From Dermatemys mawii (lineage: Eukaryota; Chordata; Testudines; Dermatemydidae), in assembly GCA_007922305.1 (NCBI GenBank), contig ML677335.1, forward strand, positions 35,947,545 through 36,011,544: a DNA stretch of 64,000 nt. The letters are read 5' to 3'. Made by a program: the position numbers and the translations under genes. The notes under the pieces are model-generated. The model worked only from the letters and a program-made list of their open reading frames with translations, made no database searches and was not told the origin of the DNA. Positions 46,606-64,000 of this stretch are shown here, in pieces (within the stretch, counting starts at the first letter, position 1; every line of letters starts with the position of its first letter).

Positions 46606-48377
46606 AAATACACAACTAAGGTCACCCAAACTACCTTAACTCTACTCCTCTACCTCTGCCCACAGCAACTGAAAACTAAAAGACAGTCAATAGGTATCTT
46701 CACTGCGGTATCTTCACTGCAGTAATGTGTGAAAGTTGAAAGTGAGTTTACTTTCTTTTCATTCTTCTGATTGTAAATTACTGGAGCAACAAAACTAAAC
46801 TGGCTTTAAAAATATGACCATACCAGGATTCACAAAGCTACACAATACGGCTTTCTTTAAGACCATATGCAAATAACACCACAAGCTTTTACATCATTTT
46901 AGCTAATGTTTGGGACAATCATACAGGGCAGTTCCTCAAAAGTGTATGGATGTTCAAATATAAAATTTTGTCATATTGTGAGACTCAGACTATTCATGAG
47001 GCTACTACATCTAGGGATAAAAACACTTTGAGGGTCAGACCCAAAATTAGATGCATTACACATCAGGAATGTATGTGATTATCATATTCACAAACTATAG
47101 AAACACACACAAAAAACCCAGAAACATGCATTTGCTGTAGTATTCCTCCAAATTATATTTTTAACACATCACAGAACATGTTTCAATAGTGGGGCTCTGT
47201 ACACATATAGTACATCCTGTGCACCTTCAAATAATATATAGTGGCTTGTCACTAGGCATGTGCACCATTACTGTCTGCTGGATAGAATATCTGACCTTAC
47301 GTTTGTATGATTAATGGTTCTTCTATGGGCTGCATCTTACTGAGGCTATGTGCTTTGAGACTCCTACAGCCGAAGTAGATGCTTCTTTAGGTCAAGTGGC
47401 TGTATTTTGTTAACCGAATCCTATGCCCAATGACAGCCATAAAGCACATGTGACCATGGTGTGCAGAATATACATGAGCACTATGAAGTCTATGAAGCCA
47501 TGAAATTGTTACAACTACCTTTGAAAATATACTTTAATTGTCCCAGGGGAAGAGAGTGGATAGAAAATAATCAGGAAGCCACCTTGGTAGTGACTATCCG
47601 GGCTAAATTCAACATTCGTAAGAACAAGTAGAAGAGAGATTTTCTAAACAAGGAAGACCCAGGATTTAGCATTTGTGATGGAAGACAGGATGGTGAGAGT
47701 TAAGAAGATATAATACCCTAGTTAAGACACCACCCAGTCACAGTGCAAGAATGCTTTCTTTAACTACTAACAATAATACAGTTTAGTGCCTTTCTCACTG
47801 TCTTGACAACAAATTGGAAACAAAAGAGACTCTCTCCTCCCCACCTTACTATACGTTAGCAATCTGAGCAGTAAGATAATTATGATATAGTAATGACTGC
47901 CATAAATTATGCCTATCATCATATATTAAATTTTTGGTTTCTGCAGGTTGTCAGCTTCCCTTGCTTCTGAACTTTAAAACTGGCTTTTGACTTTTCACCA
48001 ACAGCACTAGCCCATCCCTAATAGCATGTTCATTTCCTTCTTCTCAGGGCTGGGTTCTTTAAATGGTGACTGTCAAACCCGAAGGCAGTTATCCTAACAG
48101 GTATAAGCATGAAATCTGTTTTTACAGATCAAAAAAGGATTTAAGAGCAAATTGCATGATGAAAACCTACTTTAAAACTACTATACTCTAAATAAGTGTT
48201 GCTTTTTAGAGCTGGAATAAATCTGTGCCATGCAGGAAAGCCACGGAACCTAGCTTAATTATAAATATTTCATTATTCATAACCTGTATGATTACTAAAA
48301 ATACCCTTTTTAGTATGTATCTTATTTACCGTAGATGAGATACTGATTCTCTGTGATTAGATTTTCACTGTTCATCA
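46606..48377. other. Intergenic, nothing recognised
   Basis: AT-rich, no exon, RNA gene or bounded repeat found. Confidence 0.45.
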
Positions 48378-49136
48378 TTGCCTGTATTAGAAGATGCAAC
48401 ACCCATTCCTATGCAGTTTATGCCTAATTTTTGTATTATACAAGAGCTAGTTAATTCCTGCATAGTCTGCTGCACTGAGTTTGCAGTGGAGTTTTCCAGA
48501 AAGATTTACACCAACTGCACACATTTAATAATGTGTCTTAGTGCTCCGGGTGCAAGTACATTAAGGAAAACATATTTTATAAATTATCATCCCAGTAGCA
48601 CAAAACAAGTAATTCAATCTCACTCCAAGCAATTGAAACCTGTTATATTGGTTCTGAGGTTAGCCTCTGCAGAACCAGATATGGAACATGTTAAGGCTGT
48701 CCAAATTGATGGCGAGGAATACTTGCGGCAGAGCGATACAGGAGCCAAGATCTCTCTGGTTAAGCAGAATGTGGTTCCAAAGGCCAGTATGTTGTCTGGC
48801 CAAATCACAGAGATTGTAGGGGTGGGGGAAAGCAGAGTCCTCATACCACTAGCTAAAATCCATGTGGTGTGGGAAGGTTTGGAAAGTGTTCTGACTATGG
48901 GGATAACAGAACACCTCCTATTCAACCTGCTCCTTGGTAATGATTTTTTCGGTGTATCTCAGTTTAAGGTATTTGCCTGCAGCAGGAGGGAGTGTTTTGC
49001 TGGGATCCGCAGAGAAAGGGTAAGGTCTCAGAAACCACTGAGAGAATGGGAGAGAGTCTCCTTGCATCTTCGGCAGCTGGGGGAAGCCACATGCTTCCAG
49101 GTGGGAGAGTGGTTGAGACCAACTCCTGCACATTAG
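48378..49136 (+). pseudogene. Ty3/gypsy-type retrotransposon protease remnant
   Basis: 252-codon frame. About residues 98-195 are a retropepsin: VKAVQIDGEEY, catalytic SDTGA (Asp codon at 48735-48737), ISLVKQ, GVGESRVLIPLAKI and the closing LLLGNDF. The first 95 residues and the last 55 have no clear family; the true element boundary probably lies near 48640. No reverse transcriptase, RNase H or integrase follows. The element is thus a deleted gag-pol relic rather than a host gene. A domesticated retropepsin cannot be excluded from sequence alone, but there is no splice or promoter evidence for one. Confidence 0.65.
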
Positions 49137-50695
49137 GAAGGGATGGTGGTGTAATGCCTGCCAGGGAGAGAATTGTCCAGGTTATTAGCTGCCAGCAGGT
49201 TGCAGCTGAACCAGAGACAAAACTGGCTCTAGGGAGCAGCAGGGAGAAATGTGTCCCAGAAGAGAGCCCAGAGAAGGGGCAGGGAATTTCAGAAACCACT
49301 GAGGTGGGTGAGGATTCCTGTGACTCTGTAACACAGGGAAGCAGGGTGATTCCAAGTATGGGAGGGGCTGGGACTAGCTCCTTTCCAGCAGAAGAGAACA
49401 TGCCCTCAGGTACAAGAGCAGGAGAGGTTTTGTGTGTAATTAAGGAAACTGTCCTAGTTGTTAGCTAGCAGAGTACTGCAGCTGAAAAAGAGACAGGCTT
49501 CTTCTTATGGAGCCCAGAAGCGGAAACAGGGGAAGAAATAGTGGGGGTACAGGAATGTCTCCTCACTAATAACTTGAGGCAGAATGCCCAGGACGCTAGG
49601 AGGATGTCTGGGTCAGCATCTGTGCACCAAGGCACTTTGCCTGTGACCCAGGTTTCGAGAAAAAACTGTGTAACTGACCTCCTGGAGGAGAGCAGTCACA
49701 CTGCTGACTTCGCAGGGACACAGATAGGGGTGATGGAGGGTACCCCAATCTAGATCCTAATTTTTCAGGATGCTCTTCCTGATAAATTTTTGGAAAGTAA
49801 CTGTGTCTCTTACATCAAGATACAGCTCCAATGCCTGTAACAGCAGAGGAGTTGAGACCAGGAAATTGTCAGGTGGTAGTCTGCCAGAATACAGACGACC
49901 CAACTCACAATGTGGGGGGCGGGGTTTGAAGAGGAAGGGAAGGGGAAGGGTGTGCTTTCCCTCAGGCTGATGAGACACAAAGAGCAGTTATGGGAATACT
50001 GCTGAGAAAGAGTGAATCTGACCAAAGGGTAAACACACCTAGCACAGATCACAGACCTCTAGGGGAAGGGATGGACTCTGTGCTGGGAGGGGGAAACACA
50101 GGGTAACCCCAAAAGGGAAACTGGATTTTCTGCATATGTACAGTCCTGGGGTTGGGAGACCACTCCCACAAGGGAGGGCCAATGTGCAGGATTCCCCTGA
50201 ACACCTATGTTGCCAGACCCGGAGGCACAAAAATTCCAGAAACATGATTAAATTAGGAGCCCACACAGAGGGAAACGCTGGAGGGGAAGAAAAGCCAGTG
50301 ACTGATTAATTAGAAGAGAGTCAAAGGACACCACGGGTAATGAACAAACTAACCTCAAACTACACTAACTGAACAGAGGGTGTGGTATGATATACTTGTA
50401 AACACCCATCTGTGACAAAAATTTTGGTATGAATGTTAAGTTTTGGGAATAAGAATTTCTATATGGATGTTAAACCTTATGATAATTCTACTTTTCAATT
50501 AATACTGTAAAAAGGTTTAAAGCTTATCATAACAGAGAAACCATAAAAAAAAATCCTGGCTTGCTGTGTGTGAATGGGGAAGCTGAGGCACACTGATTCA
50601 TGGCCTTAATTGTTGGATGCCAAGAGAACGATAACAACAAACTCTCTTTGAGACAGTCAGTGACCAACCCTCCTGCAGTGAGCTAAGAGGGGAGG
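49137..50695 (+). mobile_element. Internal region of the Ty3/gypsy-type remnant
   Basis: Several overlapping broken frames (for example 48992-49468 and 49541-49753) are rich in Glu, Gly, Ser and Thr with recurring GxxxSxExT patterns, like the low-complexity spacer after protease in such elements. Non-coding AT-rich sequence follows from about 50380. It ends AAGAGGGGAGG, a polypurine tract at 50685-50695. Confidence 0.5.
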
Positions 50696-51087
50696 TGTGA
50701 TGCTCTGTTCCTCCGGGGAAACACCCTATACCCCATGTTCATCTTTATTATAAAATGATTGTGTGGTATCCAATGCAAAGTTGCTCATGTTGGGTGTCTT
50801 CAGAAGGCTCATAATGCACTGAGAATCGTTGTTAGAGTGATGTTATAGTAATTGTTACAGTAAGATTATAATTTAATGTATATCATTAGGAGGCTGAACA
50901 TGTATCCTCATGGCTTAAAGCAAGCCCATGCAAAAACTCTCCAAGAGCAGAGAGGCAGTTCACACTTCCTCAGGGCATGGATGGGACAAACCCAGCCCAG
51001 CCTCACAGGAACAAAGGACACTGGCTTAGGCAGATCACTGGTCCAGACAACACCAGAGGGGAACGTCACACTATGAACATTCTAGTT

Positions 51088-51574
51088 CAGGGGTCTCCAA
51101 ACTTTTTGAGACGAGGGCCATATTAGATTTCTGAAGGGGCTTTGCGGGCCACTACTGCCCCACCCTTTGCTCCTCCAGCCACTGCTGCGACACCCCCTTC
51201 TCCCCTTTGCTCCTCTAGCTGCGCCACAGGGGCAGTCACCCCTTTGCTCCCCCAGCCATGGCATTCCGCTCCCCCCACAACCCTTTGCTCCTCTGGCCAC
51301 TGCCACGACACCCCTTGCCCTTTGCTCCTCTGGTTGCACTGCAGGGGCACTCCCCCATTTGCTCCTCCAGCCATGCCACTGCCACAATTCCCCACCCCCT
51401 TTGCTCCTCCAGCCGCACCGTGGGGGCACTCACTTCTCCACCTATGGGGCTGCCGGCAGCAGCTCGCATGTGGGGGTAGCAGCAGCTTCTCCACGTGCCT
51501 GCTGAGCTGTGGGGCTGGACAAATCAACGCCATGGGCCAGATCTGGCCCCCGGGCCATAATTTGGAGACCACTG
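51088..51574. mobile_element. hAT non-autonomous element, family B (GGTCTCCAAACTTT), copy 1
   Basis: Ends CAGGGGTCTCCAAACTTTTT and CATAATTTGGAGACCACTG are inverted repeats. Perfect 8-bp duplication TTCTAGTT (51080-51087, 51575-51582). The interior is a set of CTTTGCTCCTCCAGCC-like units of about 50-60 bp in imperfect tandem. 487 bp. Confidence 0.9.
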
Positions 51575-51830
51575 TTCTAGTTCATCAAAGATTAAGAATG
51601 GCATGGGAGGTTTAAATGACAGGGTCATACTGGTCAGGAATATAGTTGTGAAATGTATGCATGAATACTGTGTAAGGACTTACGTATATATGCCACAACT
51701 ATGTTTTAAAGTGTGTGTCTGTATCAAGGCAGAGCTAACAGACAGGCTTTGTCAGACATTAGATGTTTATTCTCCTGTTTGTCAGCACATAAATTAAGCA
51801 TTGTAAGCTAGCTGGAGGGAGACATACTTG

Positions 51831-52506
51831 GGGCTTGGTTACACTGGCACTTTATAGCGCTATAAAGCCCCCATGAGCGCTATAACCTCCTCCCCGTCCA
51901 CACTGGCAAGGCACGTAGAGCGCTATAACTGCTGAGTTATAGCGCTATTGTTAATCCACCTCCGCATGGGGAATAAGGGCTGTAGCGCAGCTGCTGTAGC
52001 GCTACAGCAAGAATGCGGACACCCACTGCGCTACAAGTGATCTCTGGAGATGCCTAGAGCCATTTAAGGCATTTGACGTCTCTTCCCTTTGTTTTGAACT
52101 CGGCTGGAGGAATGCGGAAACACCTCTTTAGAGTTTCTCTCTTAACTCGGCAGATAAGCAGTTCAAATGTTTAAGGAGAGAGCCTGTGTGAAAACAAAGC
52201 CCTCTGTGAAGGGAGGCTCACTGACAGGCTTTCAGAAGAACGGAAAAATCACTCTCTCTCTCCCTCCGCATACACACAATGCGTCCCCCCTCACCTCCCT
52301 CGTTTAAAAAGCACGTTGCACCCAGCTGAATGCTGGGATACCTGCCCTAATGCGCTGCTCTTAATGCCGCATTAAGTGCCCCAAATGTGGCCATGCTATA
52401 CCGCTGGCGCATCTGAGTGTGGACATACAATAGCGCTATACATATTACTGTATAAGGGGACCGCTATAACCAATAGTGCTATAATCTTGTAAGTGTAACC
52501 ATACCC
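51831..52506. mobile_element. Harbinger-like MITE, AGCGCT-rich family, copy 2
   Basis: Ends GGGCTTGGTTACACTGGC and AGTGTAACCATACCC. Flanking trinucleotides are TTG and TTA, a one-base decayed TTA duplication. 676 bp, with TTTATAGCGCTATAAA at 51851-51866. It differs from copy 1 by scattered substitutions and one short indel near 52088-52103. Confidence 0.82.
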
Positions 52507-52963
52507 TTACATGTTAAGTCAACAGAAAGAACTAATAGGTATAGATACACAAAGAGGAAAGAGCACTTTAACATGCACTTCAAAACTTTGTTTGGGCAAC
52601 AACAAATACACCCTGTCATCCCCGACGCAGGAAGTAAACAGGCAGCGTGTTTACATTCATGAAAAAGAAATCACAACCAGTCTGTGTTGCAATGCTGCAT
52701 GGGACATTTACGATAAGATAAACCTCTTTAGACAGTTAGTTTAATCTCTAGAAAGCACATTATGACTTTGTTTTATATGTAAGCTTTTTCTTGTCTGTTT
52801 CTTGTCTCTTTGCTAATAAAACTTATTGTTTTTACCACAACTATACCACACTCTGTGTTAAGCAAGGTACGGATCCTGTGTTGACTCACACAAACTGTTC
52901 CCTTGAGGATAGCAGACCTAGTATTTCTATTGTGAGTGCATAAAGGACTGGAGCCTTGTACGG

Positions 52964-53300
52964 CAGGGGTCTCCAAACTTTATGAGACGAGGGCCATATT
53001 AGATTTTTGAAGGGGCTTCGTGGGCCAAAGCGACTGCAAAAAAATTCAATGTATGCAACCCCCCCCCATGCTCCTTCAGCTGCTGCCACGCCCCCCCTTT
53101 GCTCCTTTGGCTGCTGCCACTCCCCCGCTTTGCTCCTTCGGCCATTGCCATGGGGGCACTCACCCCTCTGCCCATGGGGCCGCCGGCAGCAGCTCATGGC
53201 AGGGCAGTGGCGGCTTCTTCACATGCCTGCTTAGCTGGAGGGCTGGACAAATCAAAGCTGTGGGCCGGATCTGACCCCCGGGCCATAGTTTGGAGACCTG
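52964..53300. mobile_element. hAT non-autonomous element, family B, copy 2
   Basis: Ends CAGGGGTCTCCAAACTTTAT and CATAGTTTGGAGACCTG. Duplication TTGTACGG (52956-52963) and TTGTATGG (53301-53308) differs at one CpG position. 337 bp; fewer interior tandem units than copy 1. Confidence 0.87.
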
Positions 53301-53640
53301 TTGTATGGGACTAGTGTAAAATCCTGCAGCGGGACTGGGATCCTATGGGTCCTTCAGGAGCAGCTGCCATAATAGCAGGAGTGGGATTAAAAGAAGAGCC
53401 ACACTAGGCTCTACTGGAGACTACAGGGGAACATTTCAAAGGGACTAGAGTGTACTTATTGTAAGCCTGCAAGGCAAAATAAGGGCTGCCACAAGTGCAA
53501 GGAGAGTGCTTGGGTAGCTAACAGGCTGGTGGTGTCAGGGAGCTGACACCCAGTTAAGCGCAAACAAGTGTGTCTGCTCCTGGAGGCAGACTAGTAACAA
53601 GCACCTCTCACTCCTGGGTGCCCTGAGAACCACTGTAGTA

Positions 53641-56600
53641 TAGCATTACAAGATGCTGGTCCTGCTGTTTGTCAAAAGGCAGAACCCTGTGCTCCTGAAG
53701 CTGCAGCCTTCATTTTAATCATTTGATTATGCTACCTTGGGAAGGTAACAAAACAAACCAAGAGAGACCTTTTTGTATCAGAATTCCATATATGGAGAAG
53801 ACTACAAAAGTTACAAGACTAGTTACCAGAGTCAAGCCCTTCAGATGTGGTTAATAGTTTTATTTCTCAGAACCAATGAACATCTCTAAATAGGTAGTTT
53901 CAACTTTTTTGTTCTTTGAGTTTTACTTAATGTAAAAATCCATCATTATCCAGAGCTTTTCACACATTTCCTAATTAAACTTTGACATTTTTGCAGAGGG
54001 GTGGTGCATAAATTAAATAAAATGAGCCCCTCATGTAACTTAATTGAGATCATGGGACTCACACCAGGGAGGGGAGGGGAAGGACAAAATGAGCCAATAT
54101 ATTTTGAGTTTAAGCAAGGCAGTTTTCTTAATTTTACACTGTAACGAGAAAAGTTTATATAATTAGTTCAATGGTAGATCAAGGCTAATAAAAAGGGCAC
54201 AGTGGCATAATGAAATTGTTAGAGCCAAAGGATTGGAAACAGTGTGACTAACAGATCCCCTCCTCACAAAGGCTCTGGGCCACACTCCACTGGAAAGAGG
54301 GATCAGCTTCTCTGCGGTTAGAGGAATTTGACCATCTTATTCCAAAGGTTATTCTGGCCTTCTGGGGGCTGCTACTACCTTGTTTCCCATATGATGGTAG
54401 AAAGACACCTAGGCCACTGCAGGAAAGCTGCCTGGAAAACAAATTAACTTTTTAAAAAATATTTTTAACTGCACATCTGCTGTCTTCATTATCTCGGCGA
54501 AAGAAGCTCCTTATGATCAGTGACAGTTTAGTTTTCCAATACAACCCAAACCCTACACAATAGCTTCTTTCATTAAAAAGTGTGTTAAGATAATTATTTT
54601 AAATGAAATGTGCTGAGAAAACACTGCACAGACCAGGCCGATACCAACATTAAAGGACAAACAGTATTTTTCCTGTCAGATCTTTTAATAATTTTAATAA
54701 AAAGAAAACCCAGCCTGCCTTATTTTTCCTTTGTTTTGCATAACCTGTTGACACAGCAGCATGCGTGACTGCATTTGAAGAATGTCTTTCTGAAACTTTC
54801 CCTGTATCATTTGCTCAATTTTCCCTAACAATCTATTGCATAGCTCATCACTAAGATTTGTAACAACAGATACACATCTATGCTAAAAGAACACTCCCAA
54901 TGTTATGACAGAAACCTGCAATGAGTGTACAGCATCCCGAGGCGTTATATATTAACATATTTCAATTTCTTGATTAGTCCTGCTACTACATATCATGGTT
55001 TGGAGAAAGTGCTTTGCTTAAAGAAGCTGTTAAGCTTCTCTTTTTTTAAAATCAAAGCAGGAAAACCAGAAGGCAAGCATGCAGACAGCACAAAGTGGCA
55101 TTCCAAGACAGAATTCAGGTCCTTTGTTTGGAGAGGGGGCTTCCAAATTTATGAAGACTGAGCACTAGGCTCTAAAAATCCATCACCTTCAGTCTCGGAA
55201 TAGAAAATTATGTCTCAGAGTCTTCAGCCTCAGTGATGACTAAAAAGGTCACTCTTCAGCTCCCTCCAAGAACAGTCAGGGAGATAAGCAGCACTTGTCA
55301 TGCTCAACCCAAATTATCAACTGGTATTTTGGCATCAATTCCACCTCTGGGGTGGGTCACAGGAAGTGCCAGCAAGAACTGCATCTCAAGCATGAAAAGG
55401 AAGAGGAGGAATTTCTTGGATATCTTTGCCCTCTCAATAAGATGCTAGGCAAAGAAGCCACTGATATCCCCTCACAATCACACAAAAGAATGAGTAGGTC
55501 TCATCTCTCAACAAGGATTGAAAGGCAGTGATTAAAACCCCATTGTCAAGAGCCAAAAAAGGGTGTTTTCTAAATCCCTATCTTTTGTAAGCCAGAGAGG
55601 GATTCATGTATGCAGCATGACTGACTCAGCATGCTTCTGAACATATTACTGTAGGATAAAAATGACTAAGGCTTACGGTAATACACAATGGAACCAATGA
55701 CGGTGAATTAGTAAGCATTAGCTAACAGAAACTCACAGGATGAGGGACAATTGTAGAAGTCTGAGAAAACTCATGGAGGACATCACTTCAAGACCTATTG
55801 TGGGGTATCTAGCATTAGCAGTATTACCCTAATGTGTAGCAGTTCCAATTAGGGACAAGGACCCCATTGTGCCAGGCAATGTACAAATAGAACAAAAAGA
55901 CCATCCCTGCTCCCAAGAACATATAATCTAAGTGCAAGACAATAAGCAACAGCAGGTTGTGATTATGCAGACTTTGATTATGCAGTCTGGTAACAAGACA
56001 GTCACTCAGTGGCAAAGAAGTTTAGAACAAATACTTCACACAGCACTGGTATATCCAACCTGTCAAATTTACTTCCATAGAAGACTGAGTCATGCCTGTG
56101 GAAACAATTCAAACAGAGCTGAATAATTTTTTATGGCCAACGATATTTGCAGCTGTGTATGCTAAAATAAGGGTAATCAAATATGCCTCTGGGTACAACA
56201 TGTTCCCTATGGGGAGGAGAGGTATATAGCACTATAACTGCATTCATTTTGGACACGTTCTAATAATCACTGTGGCATAAGGGGACACATTTTACACTGT
56301 CATCTTTTCTCTTAACTCTTTCTCAATATATTGCTAGCCATATATTTCTAGGAGTATAGAGCAATTTGCTTGGCTTTTTCTTTAAAGGATATTTGAACCG
56401 TCACATAACTCTGGATCAGCTGTTTTTTTGTTCAGTATGTCAGTTCTAGTGCCTTACCTTCCACGTAGCTTATTAAACAAACATCAACTTCCACCTCCAT
56501 GTCTTCCTCACCTTCTATTTTATCATTTGGCCTGTCCCATCTGGATCTTTTGTTAAAAGAGGCAGAACTGTCTCCTTAAAAATTTATATTAAGGCTTACC

Positions 56601-56760
56601 ACACTGATGAGCTTGCAGAATCAGCAAAAACACATATACAGAACCTCTTGGTGGAAGTAACACTAAATGTGTGTTGATCAACTGAGTTTTCTGCTCTCAT
56701 CTGATGGAAAAATTAATGTTGCTACTAAACTGTGTTACAAAAATAAGTGTGGTCTCCAAA
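53641..56760. other. Intergenic between the gypsy-type remnant and EXOSC3
   Basis: No supported gene, RNA or well-bounded repeat. Short open frames (for example 54925-55161 and 55295-55531) lack splice context and family features. Confidence 0.4.
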
Positions 56761-56765
56761 AACTC

Positions 56766-56771
56766 TTTATT
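56766..56771 (-). terminator. EXOSC3: Candidate polyadenylation signal of EXOSC3
   Basis: AATAAA on the minus strand about 250 bp after the stop codon at 57019. Use is inferred. Confidence 0.5.
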
Positions 56772-57018
56772 GTGACTTAAAAAGATTATCTCTATTTGTT
56801 TCATAATAATCAAACACTGCTGTTAAGGAAGTGAGGAGAATGCTTGAATGAGGAAGCCTAAACAGACTGAGGGATCAGGAAAGAGGGACTAGTGGGTAAA
56901 AAAAATTAACAAATAGGAGAGACGCAAAGCTTAAAAATTAGTTATTAATATAGATCTGAATAAAAAAATATTACAATCTTTGCAAAGACTGAAATGAACT
57001 CAAGATGTTTTCTTTACA

Positions 57019-64000
<6,982 letters not shown>

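Larger units (their letters stand above)
50696..53640 (+). repeat. LTR-like region of the gypsy-type remnant, with nested insertions
   Basis: Begins TGTGATGCTCTGTTCCTC right after the polypurine tract. Removing the elements at 51088, 51831 and 52964 leaves a coherent sequence with a polyadenylation signal AATAAA near 52815. The right boundary is not certain; GAGAACCACTGTA near 53640 is only a guess, because no 5' LTR is present for comparison. Confidence 0.45.

Noticed and set aside
48992..49468. 158-codon plus-strand open frame as a host gene
   Set aside because: Overlaps and follows the gypsy-type protease in another frame, is low-complexity, and has no splice or promoter context; treated as a retroelement spacer.
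51082..51615. Several overlapping open frames of 70-157 codons on both strands
   Set aside because: They lie inside a non-autonomous hAT made of imperfect tandem CTTTGCTCC units; long frames on both strands are expected from such repeats.

Overview
The window looks like a piece of a vertebrate nuclear genome, most likely a non-avian sauropsid and probably a turtle. That call rests on spliced vertebrate genes with GT-AG introns, CR1 LINE 3' ends, MIR-type SINEs, a dense set of non-autonomous hAT and Harbinger-like elements, and gamma-type endogenous retrovirus sequence. Nothing suggests bacterial or plasmid DNA. The species call is inference from repeat style, not from a database.

Two host genes can be read exon by exon, both on the minus strand. 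A peroxiredoxin-like 2A gene (PRXL2A family) has five coding exons between 23867 and 31988 that join without frame breaks into 227 codons with a CxxC redox motif. A non-coding first exon probably sits in a CpG island at about 39.35-39.80 kb. EXOSC3, the Rrp40 cap subunit of the RNA exosome, occupies 57019 to the right edge; its last three exons are complete and only the final 9 codons of the preceding exon lie inside the window. A second CpG island at about 14.5-15.2 kb looks like the promoter of another, unseen gene, perhaps also on the minus strand.

The rest is mostly transposon-derived. Left third (1-23 kb): several hAT elements with 8-bp target duplications, a Tigger-like element, Mutator-like or Harbinger-like MITEs, MIR and CR1 fragments. 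Introns of the PRXL2A-like gene (24-39.5 kb): MIRs, CR1, a possible solo LTR and a Harbinger-like MITE. Intergenic block (39.8-56.7 kb): a fold-back repeat; a 4.7-kb endogenous retrovirus with two 485-bp LTRs inserted into a CR1; and a Ty3/gypsy-type remnant whose LTR-like region carries two hAT copies and a Harbinger-like copy. EXOSC3 introns hold further hAT and MITE copies.

The most notable observations are: the retrovirus has lost capsid/nucleocapsid and integrase/surface regions by two deletions that both keep the reading frame; all nine well-bounded hAT insertions have TA in the middle of the 8-bp target duplication; the PRXL2A-like first exon would place a four-codon upstream ORF directly against the main start codon; and this gene lies next to EXOSC3, whereas the human orthologues are on different chromosomes. 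I see no convincing new multi-gene system.
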